Below are positions 26,074 to 35,824 of a DNA stretch of 64,000 bases, piece by piece. Location: contig SUVY01000005.1 of assembly GCA_015061775.1 (NCBI GenBank), positions 16,097 through 80,096 on the forward strand. Reading direction: 5' to 3'. The notes below the pieces were generated by a model that did not search any database, had not been told where the DNA came from, and saw nothing but the letters and a program-made list of their open reading frames with translations. The translations under genes were made by a program, and so were the position numbers. Each line of letters starts with the position of its first letter. Position 1 is the stretch's first letter. Source of the stretch: Lentisphaerota bacterium (GTDB taxonomy: Bacteria > Verrucomicrobiota > Lentisphaeria > Victivallales > Victivallaceae).

Positions 26074-27405
26074 TTATTTAGCGTTTCTTCTGCGGATCTC
26101 GGCTTTTGCGCGGCGCATGTGCTGGATGAGCGGACGGTGTGCCGGACAAATATAGGCGCAGGCTCCGCACTCAAGGCAGTCCATGACATGGTTGGCGGCG
26201 GCTAAATCATAACGCTCGCCCTCGATGGCGCATCCAAGCAGACAGGGAACCAGATGCATGGGACACGCGGAAACACATCTTCCGCAGCGTATGCAGCTTC
26301 CTGAACCGTAATTGACTGCAACCTCCTTGGAAAGCAGAAGTATTCCGCTGGTGTTTTTCGACACAGGAACGTCAAATGACTTCTGGGCAAATCCCATCAT
26401 GGGACCTCCGAGGATAAGTTTTCCCGGATTGGCAGTTACTCCCTTGGCAAGTTCGATCACTTTTATCACAGGAGTTCCGATGCGGACAAGCCAGTTTCCG
26501 GGCTCGGCTACCACCTCTCCTGTAACCGTGACCACACGCTCGACAAGCGGAAGTCCTTTGACCACGGCATCGTACACCGCTTTGGCGGTTCCGACGTTCT
26601 GCACCACGCATCCGGCATCCATCGGAAGACCTCCGGAACGCACCTCTCTGCCGGTTATGGAGTTGATGAGCTGCTTCTCGCTGCCCTGCGGATATCTGAC
26701 CTTGAGCGGAACGATTTTTATTCCATATTTATCCGCAAGCTTCTGGAGCTCGGATATCGCATCGGCTTTGTTGATCTCAACTCCGATAAAAATATTGCTG
26801 ACTCCGAGGATCTTTCCCACGATCGCCGCTCCTTCGAGGACGGGATCGGTGTACTCGATCATCAGACGGTGGTCGGCGGTAAGATAGGGCTCGCACTCGG
26901 CTCCGTTGAAGATAAGCGTGTCTATCGCTTTATCCGGAGGCGGAGAGAGTTTGACGTGGGTCGGGAACGATGCGCCGCCCATTCCGACAAGTCCGCACTC
27001 CGCGACACGGTCGAGCAGAACTTTGTTGTCTGCCTTCTGCCACTCGATCGCGCTGAACGGCTCAACTGCTTCGTCAAGACCGTCTGAAACGATCTCGATC
27101 GCCTGTGCCGGAACTCCCATAGGTCCCGGAATAGTCGTTACTCCGGCAACCGTTCCGCTGGTGGGAGCGTGCAAATTTGCTGAAACAAATCCCGATGCTT
27201 TGGCTATAAGCTGATATTTCTTTACTGCGTCTCCCTTTGCCACAACAGCTTCGGGAGCTTTGCCCGCATTCTGTCCGAGCAGAACAAAGTAACGCTCAAA
27301 TATCGGAGCGCTCTCTATGGCTTTTGCGGAACTAAGATTTTTGCCGTCTCCGGAAGGATGTATTCCGCCCTTGAAACTCAATGCTGCACTGTTATTTATT
27401 TTCAT
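26074..27405 (-). CDS. rnfC: Rnf complex subunit RnfC (NADH/FMN, two 4Fe-4S)
   Basis: Cytoplasmic peripheral subunit that exchanges electrons with NAD. 443 residues starting at MKINNSAALSFKGGIHPSG; the longer frame upstream is rnfB read out of frame. Has NuoF-like FMN/NADH domains (GGASFPTHVK near residue 138) and two ferredoxin motifs, CIRCGRCVSACP and CLECGACAYICP, near the C-terminus. Its start overlaps the rnfB end by 14 bases. It ends at RRAKAEIRRRNAK without the long repeat-rich tail found in proteobacterial RsxC. Confidence 0.93.
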   Translation of the reverse strand: MKINNSAALSFKGGIHPSGDGKNLSSAKAIESAPIFERYFVLLGQNAGKAPEAVVAKGDAVKKYQLIAKASGFVSANLHAPTSGTVAGVTTIPGPMGVPAQAIEIVSDGLDEAVEPFSAIEWQKADNKVLLDRVAECGLVGMGGASFPTHVKLSPPPDKAIDTLIFNGAECEPYLTADHRLMIEYTDPVLEGAAIVGKILGVSNIFIGVEINKADAISELQKLADKYGIKIVPLKVRYPQGSEKQLINSITGREVRSGGLPMDAGCVVQNVGTAKAVYDAVVKGLPLVERVVTVTGEVVAEPGNWLVRIGTPVIKVIELAKGVTANPGKLILGGPMMGFAQKSFDVPVSKNTSGILLLSKEVAVNYGSGSCIRCGRCVSACPMHLVPCLLGCAIEGERYDLAAANHVMDCLECGACAYICPAHRPLIQHMRRAKAEIRRRNAK

Positions 27406-28258
27406 CTTCGCTGTACTCCGGGTCATTGGTCTCGATCTGAAGATGCCGCTCGACGGTGAGCAGAGCTCCCGTGGGACAGCCGATAGCTTCGACATCAGAT
27501 GCTGTCGGAAGCTTGTCGGCATCGTATTTCACCGATGCCAGAAATCCATTCGTACCGAACATATCCGCGCTGTAACGCTCGCATTTGCGGCATCCGAGAC
27601 AGGATACTTTACAAACCTTGCGCTTGTCGGGTCCTTTTTCAGGATTGTTGCAGTAAACGTGCACATCTGCATCAGCAGGAACCATTTTTATGACTCCGCG
27701 CGGACAGACCGCTGCACAAGTTCCGCATCCGACGCAGAGCTCGCGGTGGACGACGGCGAGGTTGTTGATTATCTCAATAGCTCCAAACGGGCACTTGCGG
27801 GCACAGCTGCCCATGCCGATACAGCCGTAGGAGCAGCCTTTGGGACCGCCGGACACCAGAACGGCTGACGCGCAGTCGAGGACTCCGTTGTAGTTGGGAG
27901 TACGCACCATCTGCTCCATATCGCCTCCGCAGCAGACAACGGCGCGGCGGGCGAAAGACTCTCCGGCATCGATTCCGAGTGCCTGGGCGATGGAACTCAC
28001 CTGCTCGGGGCTTGACACAGGGCATTTTCCGGGAGAGTTCTCTCCTGAAACAACTGATTTGGCAAAGTCCGAACAGCCGGCTTTTCCGCAGCCTCCGCAG
28101 TTCGCCCCCGGAAGCAGCTCAGTAACCAGATCGACCCGCGGATCGCTCTCGACTTTGAAATACTTTGCGAAGACTCCGATGACCGCTCCGAGGATCACTC
28201 CCAGAACGCCCATGAAGACCGCCGCCGGCAATATTATGGAAACAAATATATCCTGCAT
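27392..28258 (-). CDS. rnfB: Rnf complex subunit RnfB (ferredoxin-accepting)
   Basis: Entry point for electrons from reduced ferredoxin. 288 residues: an N-terminal membrane helix, a 4Fe-4S domain GANCGGCGKAGC...C near residue 52, then ferredoxin-type clusters (CIGMGSCARKCP, CVGCGTCAAVCP) and further cysteines (CKVSCLGCRKC, IGCPTGA). The number of cluster motifs is typical of RnfB with several 4Fe-4S sites. 16 bases downstream of rnfA. Confidence 0.93.
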   Translation of the reverse strand: MQDIFVSIILPAAVFMGVLGVILGAVIGVFAKYFKVESDPRVDLVTELLPGANCGGCGKAGCSDFAKSVVSGENSPGKCPVSSPEQVSSIAQALGIDAGESFARRAVVCCGGDMEQMVRTPNYNGVLDCASAVLVSGGPKGCSYGCIGMGSCARKCPFGAIEIINNLAVVHRELCVGCGTCAAVCPRGVIKMVPADADVHVYCNNPEKGPDKRKVCKVSCLGCRKCERYSADMFGTNGFLASVKYDADKLPTASDVEAIGCPTGALLTVERHLQIETNDPEYSEDENK

Positions 28259-28274
28259 GATCTATCCCCTCTTC

Positions 28275-28865
28275 TCAGCAAAGTCCGGAAAATCCGATGA
28301 ACGCCATGGCAAGGATACCCGCTGTGATCAGCGCGATCGGAGTTCCTGCAAGTGATTTCGGAGGATTTGCAAGTTCAAGTTTTTCGCGGATGCTGGAAAA
28401 CAGCAGCAGCGCAAGAGCAAAACCAACTCCTGAAAAACATCCGAACACCGTCGCCTGAAGCACGGACAACCCCTGCTTGGCGTTGATGGTCGCGGCTCCG
28501 AGCACCGCACAGTTGGTGGTAATGAGCGGAAGATATATTCCCAATGCCTGATAAAGTTTGGGACTCAATTTCTGGAGCATGATCTCGATAACCTGCACCA
28601 GAGCAGCTATAACCAGAATAAACAGGAGAACCTGTAAATATCTCAAATCATATCGTTTTCCCGCCAGTTCAAAAACCAGCAGATAGTTATATATAACAGA
28701 TGTTATACAGCTTGAAAGCGTCATAACAAATATGACCGCTCCAGACATGCCCAATGCGGTTTCCACTCGTTTGGAAACTCCGAGAAACGGGCAAATTCCG
28801 AGAAAGCGAGACAACACAAAGTTGTTGACTAACACTGCCCCCACAGTCAGTTCCAGATAGTTCAT
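28275..28865 (-). CDS. rnfA: Rnf complex subunit RnfA
   Basis: Integral membrane subunit, 196 residues, six helices. NNFVLSRFLGICPFLGVS near residue 14 and LGIYLPLITTNCAVLGAA near 108 hold the conserved cysteines that share a cluster with RnfE. First gene of rnfABCDGE, 27 bases downstream of recR, so transcription may come from the recR/ybaB/secDF side. Confidence 0.94.
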   Translation of the reverse strand: MNYLELTVGAVLVNNFVLSRFLGICPFLGVSKRVETALGMSGAVIFVMTLSSCITSVIYNYLLVFELAGKRYDLRYLQVLLFILVIAALVQVIEIMLQKLSPKLYQALGIYLPLITTNCAVLGAATINAKQGLSVLQATVFGCFSGVGFALALLLFSSIREKLELANPPKSLAGTPIALITAGILAMAFIGFSGLC

Positions 28866-28892
28866 AACTCTCCTTTAAAAGTTTTCCTGAAT

Positions 28893-29504
28893 TCAGGAAT
28901 TTTCAACAGTTCTGCCGCGCAATGCGGCTCCGATAGTTGCGGCGTTGGCGTAAGAGAGGTTTGCTCCTGCCGGAAGTCCGAGCGCAGGACGGCTTACCCG
29001 GATATCCGGATACTCCGCAAGCATCTCTGCCAGAAAAGCTGCTGTCGCCCTGCCCTCAACATCGGAACTCAACGCAAGGATTATCTCCTTGACTGTTCCG
29101 GAGGATGCCTTGCGTTTCAGCCCCTCAAGGTTGAGTTTGGTACCGAGCTCATCGTCGATGGGAGAGATATGTCCTCCGAGAACGAGATACGTTCCGTTGT
29201 ACTGGCAGCTCGACTCAACGGCGAGGAGCTGTGACATATTTTCCACCACACACAGCAGCGTCCGGTCACGGCGGGGAGAGCTGCATATCTCACAGGTCTC
29301 CCCTTTATCCGCCATAACACCGCATTCAGGACAACGCCATACCTTTTCAGGAATTGCTGATATGATGCCCCCAAGCGTCATAAGAGAGGCGTCATCCCTT
29401 TCGAGAAGAGCAAGAGCCATGCGCTCGGCTGCCCGGCGTCCGACGCCCGGAAGCGTTCTGAGTTCATCGATCAACTGATCGACGGCTTCAGGATAGTGCA
29501 GCAT
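28893..29504 (-). CDS. recR: Recombination mediator RecR
   Basis: Loads RecA on gapped DNA with RecO and RecF. 203 residues: helix-hairpin-helix LRTLPGVGRRAAERMA near residue 16, zinc finger CPECG...CEIC near 58-75, Toprim domain with LCVVE, and the Walker B-like LPAGANLSYAN near the end. Directly after ybaB, the common ybaB-recR pairing, but dnaX is absent here. Confidence 0.95.
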   Translation of the reverse strand: MLHYPEAVDQLIDELRTLPGVGRRAAERMALALLERDDASLMTLGGIISAIPEKVWRCPECGVMADKGETCEICSSPRRDRTLLCVVENMSQLLAVESSCQYNGTYLVLGGHISPIDDELGTKLNLEGLKRKASSGTVKEIILALSSDVEGRATAAFLAEMLAEYPDIRVSRPALGLPAGANLSYANAATIGAALRGRTVENS

Positions 29505-29535
29505 GTCACAAGCTCTCCTTTAATAACAGACTTTA

Positions 29536-29850
29536 TCAGAAAAATCCCGGCAACTCGATGCCGCCGGTCATTTCCTTCATTCTTGAAGCGATCTCCTGCT
29601 TCGCATTGGCAAACGCGTTGTTGAGAGCTTCGGAGATATCCTGCTGAAGCTCGAAACGGTCGGCTGAGCCTCCGGGAACGATCTCAACACTGCGGACGGT
29701 AAAATCTCCGCCGACCGTGACCGTCGCCAGCTGCTTTGAGCCGGTTGCGCTGAATACCATGTTGGGAAGCTGCTCTTTGAGCTCGCCCATTCCCTTCTGG
29801 ATGTCCTTGTAACGGGACATCATCTTTGCCATGTCTCCAAGACTTGCCAT
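29536..29850 (-). CDS. ybaB: YbaB/EbfC nucleoid-associated protein
   Basis: Small dimeric DNA-binding protein of 104 residues. Family traits: an N-terminal coiled helix (MAKMMSRYKDIQKGMGELKEQ), a central strand pattern TVTVGGDFTVRSVEI, and a C-terminal helix ending with TGGIELPGFF. Next to recR and 14 bases after secDF. Confidence 0.9.
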   Translation of the reverse strand: MASLGDMAKMMSRYKDIQKGMGELKEQLPNMVFSATGSKQLATVTVGGDFTVRSVEIVPGGSADRFELQQDISEALNNAFANAKQEIASRMKEMTGGIELPGFF

Positions 29851-29864
29851 TTGTCAAAGACTCC

Positions 29865-32438
29865 TTACTCAGCCTTGGAGGTGTTGTTTCTGGCTCCGGC
29901 AGACATCAGTCTGCGGGTCTGCCAGATGGCAACGGCAGGAGCTGCGATGAACATCGAAGAAGCAGTCCCGACAATGACACCGAGCATCATGATGAGCACG
30001 AAGTCATTGATGGCGACTCCGCCTCCGAGATAGAGGATGAATACCACGATGAAGGTGGTGATACTGGTCAACATGGTACGGCTGATGGTCTGGTTGACAG
30101 ACAGATTGACTATATCAATATAGCTCTCACCTTTCTTGAGCGCAACGTTTTCACGGATGCGGTCGAAGATGACCACCTTATCGTTGATGGAGTATCCGAT
30201 GACCGTCAGCAATGCAGCGACCACGGTAAGCGAAATGGTGCGTCCCATAAGCAGATAGATACCGGTCACCACGAAGACGTCGTGAACGAGAGCAAATACT
30301 CCGGTCATGGCGTAGGTGTACTCGTAACGGAGCATGATGTATAATCCGATACCGACCAGTGCCAGAGAGACGGCGAGGATGGCGGCTTTGGTGAACTCCC
30401 AGCCGATGAGTCCTCCGACGCTGCTCTCAAGACCTCCCTCAAACTTGGCCTGCGGGAAGTTTTTGTTGAGGAGTGCTGCCAGCTCATCTTTCGGGCTCTG
30501 ACTCGCGCCTTTCCTGGTCAGATCTCCGCGAATGAGGATCTCGACCTTCTCTTCTCCATTGGCTGAAGCGATGTTCGCTTTGTAGGTGACGGTGGGCTCG
30601 TCGTATCCGGCAGCCTTGAGCACCTTCTGGATCGACTCCTGCGGAACTTTCTCAGAATAGTTGAAGGAGACTGAAGTACCTCCGGTGAAGTCCACGCCGA
30701 GGATGCTGGTTCCGCGGACGAGGATGAGAACTGCGGTGAGCAGGATGAATGCGAGAGAGACCACGAAGCTGATTTTTCTTGCTCCGACGAAGTCGAATTT
30801 TCCGCCGCGCATAAGTTTGAGCATCGATATATGATCGAACTTGGTAAAGCGGAAGAGGTAGTCGAAAATCAGGCGCGACACAAAGAGCGCGGTGAACAAA
30901 GTGGTGAGAATACCGATCGAAAGGGTAACGGCAAATCCTTTGACCGCACCGGTTCCGACGTACATAAGGATGATTGAAGTAAGCAGAGTGGTAATGTTGG
31001 CATCGAGCACTGAGGGAAGCGCGCGGTTGAAACCGACGTCCACAGCTTTCTCAAGCTGCCTGCCCTTTTCGAGCTCCTCACGGATACGCTCGAACACCAG
31101 CACGTTGGCATCGACCGCCATACCGATAGTAAGAACGATACCGGCGATTCCGGGAAGGGTAAGCGTGCAGTTGAATGCCGCCATAGCTCCGAGGATCAGA
31201 ACGATGTTGATGGCAAGTGCCGCAACGGAGATGAGTCCGGAGAGACGGTAGTAGATCATCATGAAGATCGCAACGGCGACCAGAGAGAGAATTCCGACCC
31301 AGATACCGTTGGAAATATTGCTGGCTCCGAGTTTGGGATCGGTGTCGAACACGGCGTTGACTTTGATCTGGAAGGGGAAACTTCCGCTCATGAGAGCGTC
31401 TGCAATGGTTTTAGCCTCTTCCTCGGAGAACTTACCGGTGATCTCGGCACTTCCTCCGGTGATCGCGGAGTTGATCGACGGAGCACAGTAGAGTTTTCCA
31501 TCGAGCACGATCGCCATGCGTTTGCCGATGTTTTCGCTGGTGACGCGGGCAAAATCCTCTGCGCCCTGGCTGTTGAAACGCAGGACGATGCGGCGCTGGC
31601 CGTACTCATCGCGGGTAGCCTGAGCCATGGAGATTCCTTTTCCGTCCATCTCGGGACGGCGGTTGACCAGAATGACCGGCTCAGCGGGATTGTCGCTGTT
31701 GGTCATCAGTTCATACCCGATGGGGATCTGGAAAGTTGAGGGTGAACGCATATACTCCGCAACCAGAGCACTGTTGTTGTCGTGCACCATGCGGAAATTG
31801 AGTTTCGCACTCATCTTGATAAGATCGAGCAGTTTGAGCTTTTCGTCGCGGGCAACAACGGGAGCACGCAGAACGACATAACGTTTTCCGGACGGAGCGA
31901 TCTCTGCCTCAAAGATCTTCTGGCCTTCGAGACGTTTACGCAGGATCTCGATAGCCACATCGCGGTAACGGTTGAACTCGTTATCCATGCGGGCTTCGAT
32001 CTCGGCGCGGCTCTCGCCTTTTCCATCTTTGGGAACGGCTGAGAGCAGTCCCTCATCGGGAACGAGCTCGAGGTAGAACTCAACGCCTCCGGCGAGGTCG
32101 AGTCCGAGACGGATAGAACCTGACGCATTCTTGCGGATAAGACTCATGACGTCGCGGTTGTCGAGCAGACCCTCGCCCTTGACCTTCTTGGTCAGGTCGA
32201 TATTCTTCGCCTCAGCTGCCTGAAGCAGAACCTGGGACTGGAAGAGCTGAGGATTTTTTTCCTTGAGTTTTTTGGCATCTTCGACCAGTGCGGCGGCCTC
32301 TTTGTCGCCGGGGGTCTTGAGCATTTCCATAAACACCTGGTAGTAGTCGCGCTCACGCAGGGGATACATTCCGATGATGAAGAGCGCGATCACAAATACC
32401 GTGATGCAACTGCGCAAAAGAAGGGGACGTTTTTCCAT
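29865..32438 (-). CDS. secDF: Protein translocase SecDF fusion
   Basis: Uses the ion gradient to assist protein export through SecYEG. The 857 residues join SecD (about 1-540) and SecF (about 545-857). SecD has a first helix, a large periplasmic domain with RLGLDLAGGVEFYLE near residue 110, and VDANVLVFERIREEL in its membrane part. SecF begins near KISFVVSLAFILLTAVL with GVDFTGGTSVSF, and contains INDKVVIFDRIRENV. The fused form is common in PVC bacteria and Firmicutes. Its ATG shares a base with the yajC stop (TAATG). Confidence 0.95.
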   Translation of the reverse strand: MEKRPLLLRSCITVFVIALFIIGMYPLRERDYYQVFMEMLKTPGDKEAAALVEDAKKLKEKNPQLFQSQVLLQAAEAKNIDLTKKVKGEGLLDNRDVMSLIRKNASGSIRLGLDLAGGVEFYLELVPDEGLLSAVPKDGKGESRAEIEARMDNEFNRYRDVAIEILRKRLEGQKIFEAEIAPSGKRYVVLRAPVVARDEKLKLLDLIKMSAKLNFRMVHDNNSALVAEYMRSPSTFQIPIGYELMTNSDNPAEPVILVNRRPEMDGKGISMAQATRDEYGQRRIVLRFNSQGAEDFARVTSENIGKRMAIVLDGKLYCAPSINSAITGGSAEITGKFSEEEAKTIADALMSGSFPFQIKVNAVFDTDPKLGASNISNGIWVGILSLVAVAIFMMIYYRLSGLISVAALAINIVLILGAMAAFNCTLTLPGIAGIVLTIGMAVDANVLVFERIREELEKGRQLEKAVDVGFNRALPSVLDANITTLLTSIILMYVGTGAVKGFAVTLSIGILTTLFTALFVSRLIFDYLFRFTKFDHISMLKLMRGGKFDFVGARKISFVVSLAFILLTAVLILVRGTSILGVDFTGGTSVSFNYSEKVPQESIQKVLKAAGYDEPTVTYKANIASANGEEKVEILIRGDLTRKGASQSPKDELAALLNKNFPQAKFEGGLESSVGGLIGWEFTKAAILAVSLALVGIGLYIMLRYEYTYAMTGVFALVHDVFVVTGIYLLMGRTISLTVVAALLTVIGYSINDKVVIFDRIRENVALKKGESYIDIVNLSVNQTISRTMLTSITTFIVVFILYLGGGVAINDFVLIMMLGVIVGTASSMFIAAPAVAIWQTRRLMSAGARNNTSKAE

Positions 32439-32764
32439 TATTTTGCAGGCTCCTCAGAAACGACCTCGGCAACTCCGTTCTTGGCGACTTCGACGCAGAC
32501 GCTGGGAGCGATCTCGACAATGAAGGTCTTCTCTTTGACTTCGCTGATTTTTCCATAGATTCCGTTGGCGAGCATGACCTCTTTGCCCTTCACGAGAGCG
32601 TTGAGCATCTCTTCGCGCTTCTGCTGCTGCTTGCGCTGGGAGCGGCTCATCAAGAACATGAAGACGATCACGATGAGAAAAATCGGAATCATCTGCATAA
32701 ACGGATTCTGTGCCTTTGCTGCTTTGGGAGCAGCTTCTGCGGCTGCGAGGATGAAGTTGAACAT
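32438..32764 (-). CDS. yajC: Preprotein translocase subunit YajC
   Basis: Single-helix membrane protein that associates with SecDF. 108 residues: one helix near 24-40 (MIPIFLIVIVFMFLM), then SRSQRKQQQKREEMLNALVKG and the beta-domain GNANGIYGKISEV-like stretch. An Ala-rich N-terminus precedes the helix. AAAGGAGA lies before the ATG. Overlaps secDF by one base. Confidence 0.94.
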   Translation of the reverse strand: MFNFILAAAEAAPKAAKAQNPFMQMIPIFLIVIVFMFLMSRSQRKQQQKREEMLNALVKGKEVMLANGIYGKISEVKEKTFIVEIAPSVCVEVAKNGVAEVVSEEPAK

Positions 32765-32814
32765 TTTTTTGTCTCCTTTAATTGTTGTTATTGTATATTT
32801 AAACTTATTTGCTG

Positions 32815-34338
32815 TTACTTTGAAGCAACTCCGAGAAGGGTGATGTGTTTCTCGAAGTGGCGTTTTACTGCCTCATCGTACTCTTTCTCAAATTTGTGCA
32901 TCGCCTTGAAGAAGCGGTCGCGGAGATTTCCGGTGAGGATAGGACCGTAGGTGATGTGCAGAAGCTGGCGCGCCTCAGGCATTTCCATCAGGGCGGGAAG
33001 CTGTTCATCGCTCAGAGTATCCAGAGCCGGGATCTTGTTGATGTCGGCGGTGATATGATAGAGCTTGAGCATATCGTTGAAGTTCTCGAGCGCACACTTG
33101 TGCATATCGCGGTAGAGCTCTGGCTCGCAGCGTGAGATGACTTCGACCGCAACCAGCCAGCTGGTTCCGGCAGTCTTGAGGTGGAGGAAACCTGAGGTCT
33201 CGCGTCCGACAGTGGGATAGACCGCAAACTTGTCGCTTCCGGAGTGGACGGATATCTTGTAGTTTCCGTAGCTCTTGGCGATGTCGGCATGACAGGCAAA
33301 CTGACGGTCGAACTCGTCGAGGTCTCCAATATAGTCGATCGCCTTCTGGAACTCTCCGACAAAGCGCGGAGCAAGTGAAGAGAACTCCACTCCGCGGCGG
33401 CGGAGTTCGCGGGCAATATAGAGGTGGTGCGAGGGAAGCGTGGGGCTGGTGGTCTCGTCGATGGATATCTCGAGATCAAACTCGTTTCCGCGTTTTTCCT
33501 GCAGGTGTTTGTAAACTTCGAGCGCAAAATCAAGCGCGGCATCGTACATCACAGCGCAGCGTTTGGCGGTGATGGCATCGATTTTGACGGTGTATCTTCC
33601 GACCAGGAACTCCTTGTCGGCATAGCTTGAAGCGATGCGCTCGCGGGTCTCGCTGCTCATCGCGGCAAAGGCTGAGTTGATCTCATCGCTGTTCCAATCT
33701 CCGGCGGCGGCGTTCATCACCTCGGAAAGGTCGAGCGTGATCATCGGCATTCCGGCGGCGAGAGCCACGTCGATGTCGCAGATCTTTTTGAGATGGTCTC
33801 CGTCGGCACCGTATCCGGACTGAAAATCGCACTCATAAACCATGAAAGTTGCGTCATCGACAACTCCCTGGAAGGTGCGTCCGGTCATGGTAAGCTCGCG
33901 CATCGACTGCTGGGCAAGCACCGGAGAGAGATTGAAGTTTTTGCAAGCCATGATATGTCCGCGGGTCGCAAGTCCGAGACGGTCTCCGCATCCCATGGTC
34001 GTGCGCTCCGCGCGCAGGCTCTTGGGAGCACACCACGGAAACGCTGTTCTCAACGCTTTGGCATTGACGGAATCAAGCTCACAGAGCAATGCGGCTGAAC
34101 CGTTGGAAAGTCCTATCTTCTCTCCGGAAAATCCGGCAGGCATTTTGGCTGCATTGTCTGCCACGATCAGGAGGAAACGCTTTTCGCTGTCGCGGCCGAG
34201 CATCACGGCGTTGTTTCCGAGGCGGTGAACTGAGCTGGGATAGATCTCACAGCCATTGGAGCTGAGAACCATTGCAGAGGCAAGGTTTTTCTCTCCGCGG
34301 CTGAGACCGGCAAGTACACTTTCACAAATCGTTTTCAT
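32815..34338 (-). CDS. uxaE: Tagaturonate epimerase-like protein (UxaE family)
   Basis: 507-residue protein resembling UxaE, which converts D-tagaturonate to D-fructuronate and so links galacturonate and glucuronate breakdown. Supporting stretches are GCGDRLGLATRGHI near residue 118, DVALAAGMPMITLDLSEVMN, EISIDETTSPTLPSHH and HSGSDKFAVYPTVGRETSG. The metal ligands are not identified residue by residue. It has its own promoter candidate and lies 50 bases upstream of yajC. No other hexuronate genes are in the window; the beta-helix protein at 55 kb could supply substrate. A divergent family member with another ketose substrate is possible. Confidence 0.72.
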   Translation of the reverse strand: MKTICESVLAGLSRGEKNLASAMVLSSNGCEIYPSSVHRLGNNAVMLGRDSEKRFLLIVADNAAKMPAGFSGEKIGLSNGSAALLCELDSVNAKALRTAFPWCAPKSLRAERTTMGCGDRLGLATRGHIMACKNFNLSPVLAQQSMRELTMTGRTFQGVVDDATFMVYECDFQSGYGADGDHLKKICDIDVALAAGMPMITLDLSEVMNAAAGDWNSDEINSAFAAMSSETRERIASSYADKEFLVGRYTVKIDAITAKRCAVMYDAALDFALEVYKHLQEKRGNEFDLEISIDETTSPTLPSHHLYIARELRRRGVEFSSLAPRFVGEFQKAIDYIGDLDEFDRQFACHADIAKSYGNYKISVHSGSDKFAVYPTVGRETSGFLHLKTAGTSWLVAVEVISRCEPELYRDMHKCALENFNDMLKLYHITADINKIPALDTLSDEQLPALMEMPEARQLLHITYGPILTGNLRDRFFKAMHKFEKEYDEAVKRHFEKHITLLGVASK

Positions 34339-34382
34339 ACAAACTCCAATACAATATTGTTAAAGAAAACATACACACAAAT

Positions 34383-34411
34383 AATATATCCCCTCCCCCG
34401 CTTTTATGCAA
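34383..34411 (-). promoter_or_regulatory. Promoter candidate for uxaE
   Basis: On the minus strand TTGCAT (34411-34406), 17-base spacer, TATATT (34388-34383), 45 bases before the start codon. Confidence 0.55.
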
Positions 34412-34441
34412 GGCTGCGGAAGAGAAAAAAACATCTCCATT

Positions 34442-35824
34442 TCACCTCCGGAACAACCATCCGGCGAATTTCTCCTTCCATTTTCCTGTGCTGTAACGGA
34501 AATTCAGGTCGAACCAGCGGGATTGCCGCATGATGATCCGGCTGAATGAAAAGGTCGAAAAGGTCGCTTTTCCATGATACGCGCCCATTCCGCTTGTGCC
34601 GATTCCCCCGAACGGAACGTTTTCGTTGGAGAACTGCAGCAGACAGTCGTTTTCACAGAAAGCTCCGGATCTCACTCTTCTGCGGACAGCCCCGGTGCAC
34701 TCTTTGCCGGCACCGAAACAATACACGGCAAGCGGATCGGGGTTGCGCGACAGGATCCCGATAAGGTCTTCGGGGTTTTCATATTCGATGACTCCGAGCA
34801 GAGGACCGAAAACCTCCTGCGTCAACAATGGATCATCATCGTCGAGCTGATCGACTACGGTCGGCGATATGCAGAGTGCGCCAGGGTTCTTCTCGCCTCC
34901 GCAGAGAAGTCTGCCGCTTTTGCTCATCACATTGAGACGCTCGTAAGCGGTGGTATCCACCACTTTTCCACAGCCGGAGAAGGAGAGCGGAGCGTCGCTG
35001 TACTTACGGCGGATCTGCGCCACAAGCGCATGAACAAACGCATCTCTCACCCCTTTTTCGACCAGAATATAATCCGGAGCTATACAGGTCTGACCTGCAT
35101 TGGTGAATTTTCCCCAGACGATGCGGCGCGCGGCTACATCAAAGTTGGCACCGGAGCCGATGATGCATGGATTTTTGCCTCCGAGCTCGAGGGTCACCGG
35201 AATGACCTTTTCAGCGGCGGTACGGCAAATCGGCTCTGCCTCAGAGCGGCTGCCGGTAAAAAAGATGTAATCACATCCGCAGGAAATTATTTCCTCACCC
35301 GTCAGTTCGTCAGTTACACAGATCACTTCATCGTCCGTAAAAACCTCTTCGATTATGCGTTTGATAAGCGACGTACTGCGCGGAATACGCATAGAGAGTT
35401 TCAATACAGCGCGGTTTCCGGCGGCGAGAGCTCCGGCAAGCGGCTCAAATGCAAGCAGGAATGGATAATTCCAGCTTGCGTTGATAAAAACTTCTCCGTA
35501 TGGTTCCTGCGCCACAAAATAGCGGGCTGGAAAGGTAAACCATTTCCCCTTCGCTTTGCGTTCGGCAGCCAGAGACGGAAGTTTCTTTATCAGATACTTG
35601 AAACATCTTGCCAGCGGAAGGAGTTCAAATGTATAAGCATCAAAAGCAGATCTTCCGAGCTCTTCGGACAAAACGCTCAATATCTGTATCTCATATTTTT
35701 TCAGCGCCGCAAAAAGTTTTTTCAAGGCATTTCTGCGCTCTTTCACCGCAGGAATATCCCGTCTTGCCTTGGCAATTCCATACGATCGCTCGATACGGCT
35801 CTTAATCTTTATGGAACTATCCAT
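34442..35824 (-). CDS. Aldehyde dehydrogenase (class 3-like)
   Basis: NAD(P)-dependent aldehyde oxidising enzyme, 460 residues, the shorter length of class 3/fatty aldehyde dehydrogenases. Catalytic Glu in VTLELGGKNP near residue 212, catalytic Cys in NAGQTCIAPD near 246, NAD-binding FINASWNYPF near 113 and GIGTSGMGAYHG near the C-terminus. The C-terminal basic stretch (GKWKEKFAGWLFRR) could touch membranes. Its start overlaps the alr stop by eight bases. Substrate not predictable. Confidence 0.9.
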   Translation of the reverse strand: MDSSIKIKSRIERSYGIAKARRDIPAVKERRNALKKLFAALKKYEIQILSVLSEELGRSAFDAYTFELLPLARCFKYLIKKLPSLAAERKAKGKWFTFPARYFVAQEPYGEVFINASWNYPFLLAFEPLAGALAAGNRAVLKLSMRIPRSTSLIKRIIEEVFTDDEVICVTDELTGEEIISCGCDYIFFTGSRSEAEPICRTAAEKVIPVTLELGGKNPCIIGSGANFDVAARRIVWGKFTNAGQTCIAPDYILVEKGVRDAFVHALVAQIRRKYSDAPLSFSGCGKVVDTTAYERLNVMSKSGRLLCGGEKNPGALCISPTVVDQLDDDDPLLTQEVFGPLLGVIEYENPEDLIGILSRNPDPLAVYCFGAGKECTGAVRRRVRSGAFCENDCLLQFSNENVPFGGIGTSGMGAYHGKATFSTFSFSRIIMRQSRWFDLNFRYSTGKWKEKFAGWLFRR

